Shown one piece after another: positions 23,878 to 36,057 of a DNA stretch of 64,000 bases (positions are counted from its first letter, which is position 1; each line of letters opens with the position of its first letter). Origin of the DNA: Spizellomyces punctatus DAOM BR117 (Eukaryota; Chytridiomycota; Chytridiomycetes; Spizellomycetales; Spizellomycetaceae); assembly GCF_000182565.1 (NCBI RefSeq), contig NW_015971560.1, forward strand, positions 62,001 through 126,000. Reading direction: 5' to 3'. The position numbers and the translations under genes are program-made. The notes beneath the pieces were generated by a model, which was given only the letters and a program-made list of their open reading frames with translations, was not told the DNA's origin and did no database searches.

Positions 23878-26332
23878 ATGGCATCGACAATAGCAGCATC
23901 CTATGTGGAGGGTCAGTTTTCTGATGCAGAGGAGGATAAAGTTCAAGTGAAAGCGACGGCAAAAAATGACGATCAGCAGCCACCATCCGAGATCGCTAAT
24001 GGATCTGTCAGGAACATTCAGCTAAATGACGACGAGGAGTATATGGATGACCTTTTGGAAGACGACGAGGACGAGGACTTTGACGATGAGGAATTTGATC
24101 TCAACTATGATGATCAATGGTTCAGTGCTGGTGGAGGTAGGATCCTGGGGGCGAGCGATACTAGTACTTCTCTCACCGCCCTCACTAACCGGCGCCCGTC
24201 ACTCGTTTGACACGTGCAGACTTTACAAAGCAGTATAATCGTATGAGGGTCCAGATTGACGCCGCAGGATCGGTATCGGCCGATTCATCTGTCAAGGCGG
24301 GGGCCGGAGAGTCAGGGCCTCGACCAACGGGAATGAAGGGCCAGGTGGTGGCTGCTTCCCGGGCTGCTGCAAAAGCAGCGCGAGTGTCAAAGGAGGCCTC
24401 TACTGTTGAAGATGCTTTTAGCGCGAAATTTGCTGGAAGAATTCGGTTGGGTAGGCATTGGGTGCGTTGGATTTTATGTCTGTCCTATGGAATCTTTTTG
24501 GCTGACAGATTCTTTCCTGCCCTGCTCTCTTAGAATCTGCGGACAATAGCATGCGGATAGGTAGCAAAAAGGCAGAAGGCGACACACACCATCACAAAGA
24601 CAAGTCCGATCGGGCTACCGTAGAGCAAGTCCTCGATCCCCGTACACGGATTATCCTATTCAAAATGCTAAATCGCAATATCATATACGAGATAAACGGA
24701 TGTGTTAGTACCGGGAAAGAAGCCAACGTCTATCATGCTACGACCGAGAGCGAAGAGCATCGAGCCATCAAAGTGTACAAAACATCGATTTTGACTTTCA
24801 AGGATCGTGATCGATATGTCTCTGGCGAGTATCGCTTTCGGCATGGATACAGTAAAAGCAATCCGAGGAAGATGGTGAAGGTTTGGGCGGAAAAAGAGAT
24901 GCGGAATTTGAAGCGATTGCATGCCGCGGGCATTCCCTGCCCCGAACCATTACTGTTGCGAATGCATGTGCTTCTGATGACATTTATTGGTGATAAAAAT
25001 GGATGGTGAGGGTTGACTGTTGGTCAAGAGCGTTTGGGACCTGAAAATGCTGAGTGTTTCGTGTCAGGGCTGCACCACGTTTGAAAGATGCAGTGATAAC
25101 GGATCCGGATGTTTATCGGTCGGTGTATCTGCAACTGGTCAAAATGATGTGGATCATGTACCACAAGTGTAAATTGGTGCATGGTGATCTTTCCGAGTAC
25201 AATTTGCTGTAAGTTTTCGGACATCTATGTCTTTGTTCCACTGGCTAACGGTGCGCCTGCAAAAAATAGATATCAAAAAAAGATTCTTTACGTTATTGAC
25301 GTGTCGCAGTCTGTAGAGCATGACCACCCTCACGCATTGGAGTTCCTGCGAAAGGATTGTACAAATGTGGTTGAATACTTTCGACGACGACTTCCCGAAC
25401 AAATTATGACTGTCAGAGAATTGTTTGATTTTGTTGTGACTGACATCGACGGGATACGGCGAGTTTTGAAGGACGAACAGGAGCAAAATATCGAATCAGC
25501 TGGAAGCGAAGGGGCAGGCAGTGATGAAAACGGTGCACTGGATCCTGACTATCCAGTGATTGAACAATACTTGGCAAAGGTACTGATCAATTGAGCCCAC
25601 GGCTGTGCCACGCTTCCATATATGCTCACCGGTATTGTACTAAAGGTCCATGCGCGGGTGGCGGAACGTCCTGCAACCTATCTTGATGATGCCACCATCC
25701 AAGTGGACGAGGAAGTTTTCAAACAACTCTATATACCTCGAACATTAGATGATGTACCGGATGTTGAGCGGGACGTGGAGAAGTTACGAGCTGGACAGGG
25801 TGCGGATGTAAGTTGTGTGCTCAATCATTGAGGAAAGGTGGGACCAAATGCTCAAGACTGTCCCCTGCAGCTCTTGTATCGGCAAGTAATCGGGTTGACA
25901 TTGCCAACACCAGCAAGTGGTGTTTCGACACCAACCGACACCGAGCAGGGCCCAAATCCGGAGGGTCGGAGCGAAGGGGACAATGGTGATGGCAGGGAGG
26001 AGCACTTGACCGATAATGAGGAAAACAGCACAGACGAAGAGGACGCCGAAGGCAGCGAGCAGGACGAGGGGGATGGTAGCGATGGCGATGGTAGCGATTT
26101 CGGGACACGAAAGGTGATGAAGAAGGATGAGGATAAAGAGTCCAAAAAGGTGGGTAACGTTTGAGATCTCACAGGATGGATTCACTTGAATCGATTGGTA
26201 ACCTGATGAACCGTACAGGAGCGCAAAAAGGCAACAAAAGAGGCGCAGCGGGAGAAGCGCAAGATGAAAATACCGAAAGCTGTCAAAAAAAGGAAGGAGA
26301 AAGTAGCAGCGACTCGGAAAGGTAAAAAATGA
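23878..26332 (+). CDS. RIO1: RIO1 atypical protein kinase / ATPase
   Basis: RIO1 drives late cytoplasmic maturation of the 40S ribosomal subunit (20S to 18S rRNA step). Eight exons (23878-24136, 24220-24450, 24534-25005, 25068-25208, 25270-25579, 25646-25807, 25871-26149, 26219-26332) join in frame to 655 residues. The N-terminus is strongly acidic ([20 protein letters not shown]). The RIO domain shows the P-loop [31 protein letters not shown], the catalytic [10 protein letters not shown] and the metal-binding [12 protein letters not shown]. The C-terminus has an acidic stretch then a highly basic Lys/Arg end, as in RIO1 rather than RIO2 (there is no N-terminal winged helix). The stop is 142 bases from the convergent B9D1 stop. 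Confidence 0.96.
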
Positions 26333-26474
26333 GGGTGATAGGATGTTCATGCATAGAGTCCCTAGGTAGCTTCTCTTGTACATTTTCTGAGATTTGGTAG
26401 ATAGCGTTACCCATTCTTCATTCTATTTCACATCGCACGTAGATTTATATACACTGGCCTGAACTCAACAGATA

Positions 26475-27427
26475 TTATACTGATTTTACCGGGCGATTCG
26501 CCACATAGCCGAATCGCTCCATGTCTTTCGTGCCCATATTGATCTGGACTTTGACAGTTCCCTGACTTCGCACCCTTGTCACTGAACAAATCGAGTGTTA
26601 CGAGTCTCGGTCGCACTGTAAAAAAGCAATAGTGGGCTCACCCTCTCGACCCTCATTTCGGCTCACGAATCTGGAATCTAGGAACTCGGGAAGACGGCCC
26701 GTAATCCATGAGAGAAAGCCGTTGAATGGCGTTGATGCCAAAGGAACAAACATTGGTACGTAGAGTGTATGCCTGTCACAGACAATACGTTCTTAATATC
26801 CCATAGGTGCATAACCGCCAGAAGCACAAAGACCTTACATGCCAGGTGTTCGTGGGAGTCGTATGCTGCCATAACCTCGCACCACATCCCTTCCCAAACC
26901 ATCCATACCGTACACGCTCAAAATCATCTGAGGCCAACCTTTTACAAACAATCGAAAGTTGCATCAGTTACACCGAGGTGGGAAAATCAAGTAATGGAAG
27001 TTTTGTGGTACCAAATGCATTGGTAGATTTGAATGCAATATCGATCGGAAAGTTCCATACGCAGGGTTGTGCCAACATTCCCGTTGAATAGGACGATGTG
27101 CTGAACGCTGAAGGGGATGATGCCAGAGCCATTTGTGTGATGCCTTCTTCAAGCCCCTAGATAAAATGCTGCTAATGAGCTATGACTTACGAAATGTTTG
27201 GTTACTTTATATCATTATCACTCACGGACACCACTACCCAATCCGGCCCTTGCACAAAGGAGAACTTGCAATACAAATTGTCATAACTAGGAAACTAGCG
27301 GGTATGGACTTTAGAGTAAGGCCGATGTGAATTTCATGCTTTAAGAAGCGTGCATTTACGACGATCTACTCACATATGCTGATTCAATCTGTCCATTTAC
27401 AATCACCGAGAAAAAGCTAGCGGCCAT
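26475..27427 (-). CDS. B9D1: B9D1, B9-domain protein of the ciliary transition zone
   Basis: B9D1 is part of the B9/MKS module at the base of cilia and flagella, with B9D2 and MKS1. Six small exons, all too short to stand out alone, join in frame: 27374-27427, 27226-27294, 27012-27156, 26839-26938, 26642-26772, 26475-26581. The product is 201 residues (human about 204). Seen in order: [123 protein letters not shown]; and the end [12 protein letters not shown]. These match the animal B9D1 order throughout. The gene implies a flagellated life stage. The reading frame is also open for about 50 codons upstream of the ATG but has no other ATG, so I take MAAS as the start. Confidence 0.95.
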
Positions 27428-28031
27428 CGTCGTCTCAACACTCAAAAAGTATCGCCCGAGGAAAGAAATCGACACGATATGATTTTGCTTACGCAGCGCG
27501 ATAGTGTAGAGGTGACAGAAAATGGCACTAGCTACTACACCAGGGAATAAACCGGCGACAACCGGTTCGGAAAAGCCAACTAGCTAACCAACTCCTTACA
27601 ACCCAACAAACTACTACTAGGCCCAATGACACATGCAATACATTACGGTGGTTCTAACCGGGTAACTAAGCCCACCACACGAGAGAAATCCTACGAAGCC
27701 CTTGATTCCAAAATTCTTTAGTCGGAGGATGTTTTCAGATACTAGTAAAATCAGAATAATTAGACTGGATAATCCGCGCGGAAAATACAAAGATAATGCA
27801 TACCTGCGATCGTAGCAATATAGTAGTAGCAGCGTTTGCAAGGGGTTATGTTGTTGTTGTTGTCGGGAGGGCGAGGTCCTCGGCACCATCACATCTGCAT
27901 TCTCATGGTTGACCGAGTCGCTATGAGGTTGCAATGTGGGTCGCGATGAGCGTTTGTGCAGATGGTTTGAGAGTCGAGGAACTGGTGAGGAAGGGGAGAG
28001 ACAGCAAAAGGCCCCCTTTTATAGACCTTTG

Positions 28032-28099
28032 GCATGCGCCTCACCGCAGTTTGGAGGAAAGAAAAACATTATATTAGCATGCCACACCGCAGTTTGGAG
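28032..28099. repeat. Direct repeat around ccgcagtttggag
   Basis: Two near-identical copies, 28032-28056 and 28077-28099, each begin with gcatg and end with accgcagtttggag (ccgcagtttggag identical). They are spaced about 45 bases apart, roughly four helical turns, in the region upstream of B9D1 and the DDB1-superfamily gene. This could be a duplicated factor-binding site. Confidence 0.4.
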
Positions 28100-28162
28100 A
28101 ACATAAACATGCATGCTTTGAGCGATAGATGGGGGTGCTGATTATGCGATATGATTAACCGG

Positions 28163-28176
28163 ATTATCCGGATAAT
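28163..28176. promoter_or_regulatory. Perfect 14-base palindrome with inverted GATA cores
   Basis: ATTATCCGGATAAT is its own reverse complement; it contains TTATC and GATAA facing each other across CG. It lies 257-270 bases upstream of the start codon at 28433. A dimeric or paired GATA-type site is a plausible reading; no binding evidence exists here. Confidence 0.35.
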
Positions 28177-28432
28177 AATGGGCCTTAGTGCCATTTTCAA
28201 TCACCTCCGCGATATGTTGGGTTTCCAATTATGGTTAGATTGCGTTCTGTGACTCACGGACGAGCTTCATCGCTTTTTGGCATCTCGACATTGGTTTTTT
28301 AACAGCGGAAATCATTTGGCATATACGAATACTCTTTCGAGACGTTGAGGACAGAAAGTTAAAGGATACTGGAGTGCCTCAGGAACATTAGAAATTGGCC
28401 GCGGTGTCCCACGTTAAAGAAGCCAGAAACGA

Positions 28433-31400
28433 ATGGCTCTATCTCAGTCTGACCACCCATCGCCGAGCACTTGTGTATATATACGACAACCAGTAAAAAG
28501 TTGCGTCGTTCGGCAAGCTCTGCCATGTACTATTGGCGGAGCCACCAATGGCACCTCAGTCTCTAGCACAAGACAGGAAGTGGTTCTTGTAAAGGTAGAA
28601 GGGGAAGAAGGCCGAGACATTGCTTTGTCGCATTCTTTTGACGATGTTGGTCGTTATAATATATGCAGGACAATGTCTTAGAGCTGATGATATTTGATGC
28701 GATGCACGATCCGGTGTCTCTGAGATCAGTTGCAGAACAACATGTGTTTGGGCAAATCAAAGATGTCAAGCTTTTGAAACTCCCGAGACGAGCGAACAAC
28801 TTACAAAGTGTGCATATGGAAACGGATGAGGACGTCTCTGTAGATTGTCTGGCTTGCCTCTCAGACTCGGGATATCTCACTTTTGTGTCATTTCAATACG
28901 ATGTGCGGGAGGATGCGTTGATTCCTGACTACAGCTCAGGGAGATTCGTTCGAGTTTCTGAGGTTAGTGTCTTTGCTATGCGAACGTTTCCTTGGTTTCG
29001 AATATACGATGTACTCTCCAGAAAGGCCACCACTTAGTGGTGCGGAAATTGAACCATGGCGTTGTAGCTGCCTTATGTTTGATTTGCGGAGCAATGTACT
29101 ATCCCTAATGTTCCTATGCGTATCCGCAGGTTTCTATAGCCCCACCCGGATTGGACTACAAAGACTTGGGTCATACACTGGCAGTTGACCCTCTGTATGC
29201 AAGTCGATTCTCATTCAGCATTCGTCGGGTGAACGATCATTGATTTTATCGCGTTATCGGTAGATCCCGCGCCATTGCTGTGACTGCCTTTGAGGGCATA
29301 TTACGTGTATGGCCAGTGTCAAATGCCGCAGCTACCATTGTATCCAATGAGGAGGTGCAGTACTAAACCCCGTTGCCATCGTACATTATTGCTTATGACT
29401 GTTGCTTCTAGTGCGCGACGTTGCACGAAGAAGGAATCCTGTGGCAGATAGCATTCTTATACCCTCCGGAAAATGAATCTGATCTCGTGCAGTTTGTCGT
29501 TGCGAAAAACATGTAAGAGGTTACTGTTACAACTTGGAGGGATGGATGCAAGATTCTGAACAATTTGCAACCCAGAGATGGAAATCTAACAATTGTGGTT
29601 TACGAATATCGACGGAACCAGCCGCTTGAGGAAATGAAAAGGTGGGCTCCGCACGTGATCACACAAGGTGAATTCGTTCTCTCTCTCTCTCTACATTTCT
29701 GGGATTCTGTCTTGACATAAGCTTCCAACGGTCAGATGTGGTTCCGTTGCACATGTTTGCTCTGTCTGAAATTCCCGGAAGTTTCATACTAATTACGGTT
29801 GGAATGTTACAGCCGTTTCTGATGAATTGGCACTTTATTTATTCTTGTCTAATTGTTGAAAGGACGGTGACATGCATTTTGTGCGTGCTGCAGATGATCG
29901 CTTGGAAGTGCTAGAGCTACCTCCGCTACGAAGCTCATCTGAAAGACCAGGTAGCCTTGGGCATGGCCACCTTATGGCCCACCTTGATTCACCATCAGGC
30001 TAATGATCGTCCACTGGTTGTGTAGAGCGGCAAGTTGTGGTTGCAGCCAGCATATCCCCAGCCCGCGATTGCTTGAGCGCAGAAAAACAATCACTGCGCC
30101 AGTCATTGCACCAAACTTTGTATTTGGCAACCGAACAGAAGCACCTTTTCCGCATGCAGGTTACAGCGGAGCCCATGGCTGTCACTTATCAGTACCTCAC
30201 AGAAACGAAGACAAGTGCCAGGGCGCTCGCGGTGCTTCATTCGGACGCGCACGTGGAGTACAATGCTCTTTTTGGAGACTTCTGCGACGGAGAGATCATG
30301 ACGGTACTGATGAAGCAACCCTGGACCCATTTCTTTCACTGTGCTTCATATATCTGACACATCCGTGTCATCAGGTGGACGCGAACATGGTGATTACTAC
30401 CGAAATGCCTATTCGCAATTGGGCTCCTGTTCTGGACTTCAACCTTGCGGATCTGCACCGTGAAGGGCATGACACGATAGTCCTCACTAGCGGAGCCGGA
30501 GCCCATGGGAGTGTGCGAGAGATACGGAACGGAATCGGTGTGACGGTTCATGCGTCGGAGCGCGACACCATACATGGGTTGGTACCCAGCGTCCATGAGT
30601 CGTCTGTGTGTGAATTAACATATTTGTGGCGGGCGTCAATTAGGGCTAACGGACTCTGGAGCTTGAAACGCCGAGTAGAAGACGATTCTGATGCGTTCCT
30701 CGTGTTGTCATTTGTACATGAGACACGAATAATGTCTTTGGAAGGTCGCTGCCTGCTGACCAACGTTGCATCTCTGATGTGTTTGCTGACCTGTCAATAC
30801 TAGGGGCGGAACTGGAAGATGTCGGAACCGAAAACCACGGCTTCGACACGACTGTGAGCACGATTAAAGCCGCTTCCCTAAATTATCCCGGCCTTTATGT
30901 TCAAATCCACCCAGAGGCTGTGAAAGTGGCGGAACTAGGGTCCGGAAAAGACATTGGTGGAAAATGGATGGCTCCACCTGGCGACAATATAGCGCTGGGT
31001 GCCGTCTCGGATGATCTAGTGGTTGTCTGCCTCGCGCGGACGAATACGATCGTTCTTTTACAGGTTACCATGGATGAGGATCGGTGGGTGGAGGATTCCG
31101 TTTCCAACTGTCAACTCGCGTATATCAGCTCATCTAATAGTGATAGGAAGGAAGTACGGTTCAATGAAATGGGACAACGAAAGCTAGACACGACCCCCTC
31201 TTGCTTGTACTGCCCTTCATCAGCCGTTCAACGTTTATGCAGGTGCATCTCTCCTTCGCTCGTCTTTTCTAAGCTTTGATATCTAATCAATCAATATTGT
31301 AGAGAGAAATCGACAGGTCCGCTCTTCATGGTAGGAACCTTCGAACCGTCGCTGCTCATTTTATCACTGTGTGAAGCGACACCGTTGGCACAGTTACACA

Positions 31401-34049
31401 AACATACATTGGGTAGGTTGCCTTTATTACTTTAACAAAGTTACATGATTAAACTGACCGACTGGTCCAGTCGCCACTATGACCTCGGAAAGCATCAGTA
31501 TCCCGCATTCGTTTGCCGTATTGATGTCCAACAGTGGTATCCGTCTGTTAGCAGGTTGGGAATATGGTTGACCGTAAAACACAGTAACACACAATGTTCA
31601 TGAGAGCGAAAGTCTAACTGTCCAAATGTACCGTCAGGTCTCCGTGACGGAAAAATCGCCGCATTTCGCTGGACATGGCAGGAAGGTAGTGCAAGTCTCA
31701 AGTACTCTTTGTTCGACAATCATGAAAGAAAAGTCTGCTGATTAGAATTATCAGGCCGGCCCCCAATATTGACTTCCCCGGATATGCTCCGAGTTGGTTT
31801 CTTTCCTGTAGAACTTGTGTCGCATCCCCAGGAAGACCATGTAATCGCTTTTACGGACAGAGCGTGGAAAGTATTCTTATCGGGCAATGAAATAGGAATG
31901 ACAGGAATATCATTTCCTCGTGTGAGTGATGTCCCTAGAGCGCTGGCAAAAAAACATGCACTTATTGTCGTACAGGTTCTGCATGCCACGCCCTTCGCGT
32001 ACGCAGGAGTATCAGACGGATACATGGTTATTGCCAAGCAAACTATGCATTTTATTGAGCTGGATGAGGATAAGCGAGCCAATATGCGATCACTCAACAT
32101 TGGAGAGGTTCTGTCCTTTCAGTTGCTCATGGCGACGTGGTGTCTTTCTAAATCTCACTGTTAATAGGCACCGCGGCGGATTTTGTTCGATGCCGTGACC
32201 CGCAAGGTTTTGGTTGCTACAACTGTCCGCCATGGAGGGGAGGTTGGGTCAGAGTTGCGGGTTATGGATCCCATGAGGTACTCTCTAAGTCACTTACTCG
32301 GCATTATGTAACATTAGCTCAAAAAAGTGCTTTAGTGGAAGATGCTACCTCAAAGAGTCTTTGCAAACAGACGAGAAAATTTATGCGTTGAAGGGTTCGT
32401 TGATTGCGGGGATGCCGTTTGTAAGTCACTCATGATAATGTTTTTCGGGATCTGGAATGTAGTTTGGAATGTCAAGGAGGGCAAGCGTTACATTTGCGTC
32501 GGAACATGGGGATACCGGGCCACAACAAGTTCCGAAGCGCAAGGGAGAGTTCTTGTATATAATCTGAAAGCATATGAGAAAAGAGAAAAGCCAGCTTGTC
32601 CACAGGTATGTTGAAAATTCCACGAGCGTTTGTTCTGGTATAGTGTTTGAATGCATGGTCGCACTCCAGGAATCGAGAAAGCCGGTGATGTACAAAATGA
32701 AACAGTTGGGAGAGATGATTTTGGATGGGCCTGTACAGTCGATTTGTCCATTTCTTGGCAGGTGAGAAACATATGAACGGATATGATAAATCGGATAGAT
32801 GCTGATCATCCTGCTTTCTCCTCTATCTTTTTGTAGCTATTTATTGGCTGCTGCTGGGGACACTTTCTATCAGCTGAAGATTGATGCGCATACTCGCAAG
32901 TAAGGCAATTTACCCTCATTGCGATTCGCCTGCTTGATTAACTTCTAATGCCAATTACGACTGCTCTTAGACTAGTCATCCGAGCTCAATTACCCCTCAG
33001 ATGGCCGATACAATGTATAGACGTCCATGGCACAAGGGTTATAGTGGGTGGACAGAAGGAGTCGGTATCTTTCTATAGCTATAATGTCCAGACGAAGACA
33101 TTTGAGTTTCTGAAAAGGTGAGTTGCTGCCGAGATGGGATGGCTTTCGATTGCAGTCTAATATCTTTCCGCAGCGACCGATATGGGCGACCAACTGCTGC
33201 CTGCCTTGCGATTGATGACACCACGGCGGTTGCGACGGACAAGTGTGGAAATATTGTGGGATTTTCCGCTGGCGACTGTGGGTTCTACCGATTCGGTGGA
33301 GATCCATAGCATAAGTAACGTAATTGGTGATTTAGACACCGGCTTGGAACGAACGTTAGATACCACTTTTTCGTTTCACTTGGGCGAAGCCGTGATGCGG
33401 TTGCAACTCGGTTCCATCGTGCAACAGGCAATAACAGAAGAAGACCCCAACCGTACAAAGGACGAGAAATCAACGTTGTCGCATTGGTACAGCTCGGAAG
33501 GATTCCTCCGCGGGGGCTGGGGTCCACCAGCAGACTCGGTCGCAGCCATTGCAACATCGTCTGAGGCAGGACATACAGGTGGAGATCGCAGGAAGCACAT
33601 GGATGGATTTGCGGGACCCAGAGTCATCTACGGGTGTTCACTGTTGGGTAGTTTATTCGCCATTTTGAAGATAACCGCGGAGCTGTACGAGCGGCTTATA
33701 GTTTTACAGGAAGTTATGGCGGTGCATGAAAAAACACGGCCTTTATTGGGTCAGTCAAAGGCTATGCGTGATTTCCTTGTAATATTATCCCTCATAGAGC
33801 GTTTGTTTTGCAGGAAACGACCACGCTAGGTATCGCTCTGAAAGTCTCCAGATTAAATTTCGTGGTAGTATCGACGGCGAACTCCTCTCCCAATTTCCAT
33901 CTCTGGATGCGGAGACGAAGACGGACATTGTTAAACAGTGGAATGACGGGTGGACGGTAGTACGGCCGCTGGCTGCCGAGCTACGTGGCAATGTCACGGT
34001 CGAGGATCTAGCTCGGCTCATCAAAATGCTCGATGAGCAATGTTTTTAG
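28433..34049 (+). CDS. DDB1 / SF3B3 / CPSF1 superfamily beta-propeller protein
   Basis: Large WD40-like triple-propeller scaffold family that includes DDB1 (CUL4 ligase), SF3B3/Rse1 (splicing), CPSF1/Cft1 (3' end formation) and Mms1/Rik1. The ATG at 28433 starts a short exon ending at 28594; the next runs 28669-28962, and over fifteen short introns follow to TAG at 34047-34049. Seen: QEVVLVKDNVLELMIFDA and VFGQIKDVKLLKLP near the start, GYLTFVSFQYDVRED, LDYKDLGHTLAVDP then AIAVTAFEGILRVWP (MMS1_N-type region), MPIRNWAPVLDFNLADL and VREIRNGIGVTVHAS with GLWSLKRRVEDDSDAFLVLS (as in DDB1 and SF3B3), and a C-terminal CPSF_A-like part with CSLLGSLFAILKIT. I cannot assign one paralogue: the early block resembles fungal MMS1_N proteins more than DDB1 or SF3B3. 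Confidence 0.83.
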
Positions 34050-34333
34050 TTGTTTTTTTTGATAGTTATTTTTGTAGTGACATCCTGGAACTGATTGAAA
34101 TTACGGTGTGTGCATTTGCACCAGCCTATTGCCATTCTCAAATTGTCTCATTATTCTGTATACAAGAGGTACAACGCTTCAACTATGTTACAATAAAGGC
34201 CAGTCCGCAAATCCTTGGGAAAGCAAATGATATCCTGACTTGGCCCCCCAAACTCTGATGTAAAAAAACATTCCAGCCAGGGATTCTATACACGATACAC
34301 TAGCGCGAAAAGCACGCCCACCAATACCCACAA

Positions 34334-35746
34334 TCACATCAAAGAGAACAATTCCACTAGCAGGTCCCTCCTTTCCGTCGAACGAACCCACTCCTTGAAA
34401 GAATCCCTCCCCTTCAACTTGCCAATATTTTCCCGCACATAACCGAGACATGCCAATTTCAGCTCCCCGCTCGCGCTGGAGTAGACATCAGCTAGCTCCA
34501 GCACTTCTAATGCAACATCGAGATTCATATCCTTCTCCAAGATAATCGCACCAACATAGTTGTGTAACCCAGGAAGCTGGTATCTGTCGGCGAGACGTAT
34601 CAGTTCTGAACGCGCGGTTAGGTCAGTTGGTGGTGACACAAGACGACCGGTATAGAGAAATTCAAGCATCGCCCGGACCGCAAATGCTGAGAAATCGCGG
34701 ATCTCAACCACAGAAGGCTGAGAGAAATCTGAACCCCCAGCCTCACGGAGACCAGAAGAGAACATGGCGGCAAAGTAATCTGATCGGGAGGCCAGGATCG
34801 CACGATGGGCTGGTATCACCGTTTGTGGATGACTGGCGCTAGGGAGGGTTGGAAGGGAAGCAGTTGAAGATGTGGTTGAAGAGGGCCGGTGCATGGTGAG
34901 CTTAAGTTTGACGGCCTGCTCCTCAAGTTCTGTACGCGAGTCATCGGTAGGACTCGGAACAATTTCCTCTGGGTAAGGAGTCTCGGGTGATTCGGTGGCT
35001 GACTCGTCATCCTCATCCATGTTTGCAGAGCTTTCCTCTTCTGTTTTTACGGCTGGTTTCATGTTTTCATATGTGTCTTCCACCTCTTCCTTTCCTTCGT
35101 CCACCTCATTATAATCTCCATCGTCTTCGCGCTCCTGTTGTTGAAGGACAACAAACTTCACATCTGCCAGTCGCCAGTTGAAGAGAAGGCCACCTGAACT
35201 TGGAACAATCTTGGCCTGTGCGTCCAATAATCCGACCAGCTCCGCACGCTGTTGCCATACGACTTCGGCATGAACCACCAGCGTTCCGTCCGCAGTTGCT
35301 GCCTCTGCCAATCTGTTAAGAGGGAACAAAGCCGCCCACCCCCAACTTCTCGGATGACTGAATCCTTTGCCAAATCCTTCCTGGCCACTGGGTTCTCGTT
35401 CTTTGACAACTACAGGTGTTCGGCTGTCTCTTCTCATGACCGATAGCCGAAAGGAACTTATGGGGCGTGACCAACTATCGCCATGAGTTTTCTCGTGCTC
35501 TGTTTTAACAACATCTTTTTTTGGTAATGCATTAGCCTCAGTACCACAACAAACTGCAAAAGCACTGAGAAAAATACCAAGAAATAGCCCCATATGTGTA
35601 TCCCTTGTTTGCCCATGTCCTTCCGGATATAGAGAGAGTTCCCATGTACATGACGATGGACCAAACACTGGAGATGTTATTTTGTTCGTTTGGCGACGAA
35701 AGTTTGGGATGGCCCACGTCAGCGTTGCTTGTATTTCTTGAAGCAT
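34334..35746 (-). CDS. MATH-BTB protein, SPOP-like CUL3 adaptor
   Basis: MATH-BTB proteins bring substrates to Cullin-3 ubiquitin ligases: MATH binds the substrate, BTB the cullin. The first ATG after an upstream in-frame stop is at 35746, giving an intronless 470-residue protein. The N-terminal MATH-like region includes ATLTWAIPNFRRQ and CTWELSLYPEGHG. It is followed by about 90 acidic residues (EREDDGDYNEVDEGKEEVED, then DEDDESATESPETP). The BTB part has PAHRAILASRSDYFAAMFSS, MLEFLYTGRL and LIRLADRYQLPGL, and a BACK-like helical end with LELADVYSSASGELK. The acidic linker with SP/TP sites is unlike the short linker of animal SPOP. A hydrophobic stretch inside the MATH part (LFLGIFLSAFAVCC) is probably a strand region rather than a membrane segment. 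Divergent from PRO2 with 311 bases between starts. Confidence 0.85.
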   Translation of the reverse strand: MLQEIQATLTWAIPNFRRQTNKITSPVFGPSSCTWELSLYPEGHGQTRDTHMGLFLGIFLSAFAVCCGTEANALPKKDVVKTEHEKTHGDSWSRPISSFRLSVMRRDSRTPVVVKEREPSGQEGFGKGFSHPRSWGWAALFPLNRLAEAATADGTLVVHAEVVWQQRAELVGLLDAQAKIVPSSGGLLFNWRLADVKFVVLQQQEREDDGDYNEVDEGKEEVEDTYENMKPAVKTEEESSANMDEDDESATESPETPYPEEIVPSPTDDSRTELEEQAVKLKLTMHRPSSTTSSTASLPTLPSASHPQTVIPAHRAILASRSDYFAAMFSSGLREAGGSDFSQPSVVEIRDFSAFAVRAMLEFLYTGRLVSPPTDLTARSELIRLADRYQLPGLHNYVGAIILEKDMNLDVALEVLELADVYSSASGELKLACLGYVRENIGKLKGRDSFKEWVRSTERRDLLVELFSLM

Positions 35747-36057
35747 TCCGTCAACCCGGAAGCCAAGCACCAAGAGTAAAGGACCAAAGACGGGCTAGCA
35801 AATGTTATTGTAGCCTCCACACCAGCTTGCAATCGCCTCTTTCCCTACTCGTCGCTGTCCTTGGTGAATGCTTATCGTCCGTCGCAAGCCCAAATCTCGT
35901 TGGGTTCTTTTCCGTTCAAAAAGCTCAAAACAAAACTCCACAAGAATTGCTCATCACACAGGCGGTGTAGCTGGTGGCGGTGCAGTGGCACAGTCACAGA
36001 TGTATAGATCTACTTGATCGCTTCAAGTTTCCATCGCTGAGGAAATCAGTTTAGGCG

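Larger units (their letters stand above)
27428..28432. other. Intergenic region between B9D1 and the DDB1-superfamily gene
   Basis: About 1 kb between two divergent start codons. It holds a direct repeat (28032-28056 and 28077-28099) and a 14-base perfect palindrome (28163-28176). A 90-codon frame on the minus strand (27617-27889) has no recognised similarity and is not called as a gene. Probably promoters for both neighbours. Confidence 0.5.

Noticed and set aside
27428-27590. Open frame continuing about 50 codons upstream of the B9D1 ATG (hydrophobic, with FPGVVASAIFCHLY)
   Set aside because: It has no ATG, ends at an in-frame stop, and B9D1 proteins begin at the MAAS position; most likely 5' UTR open by chance.
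27617-27889. 90-codon minus-strand frame with a QQQQ run and hydrophobic segments
   Set aside because: No similarity recognised, no conserved splice joins; the bounds fall in a divergent promoter region. Too weak to call.
35458-35664. Possible signal peptide or membrane segment (LFLGIFLSAFAVCC) in the MATH-BTB protein
   Set aside because: It lies inside the MATH fold, not at the N-terminus; MATH-BTB proteins are soluble.
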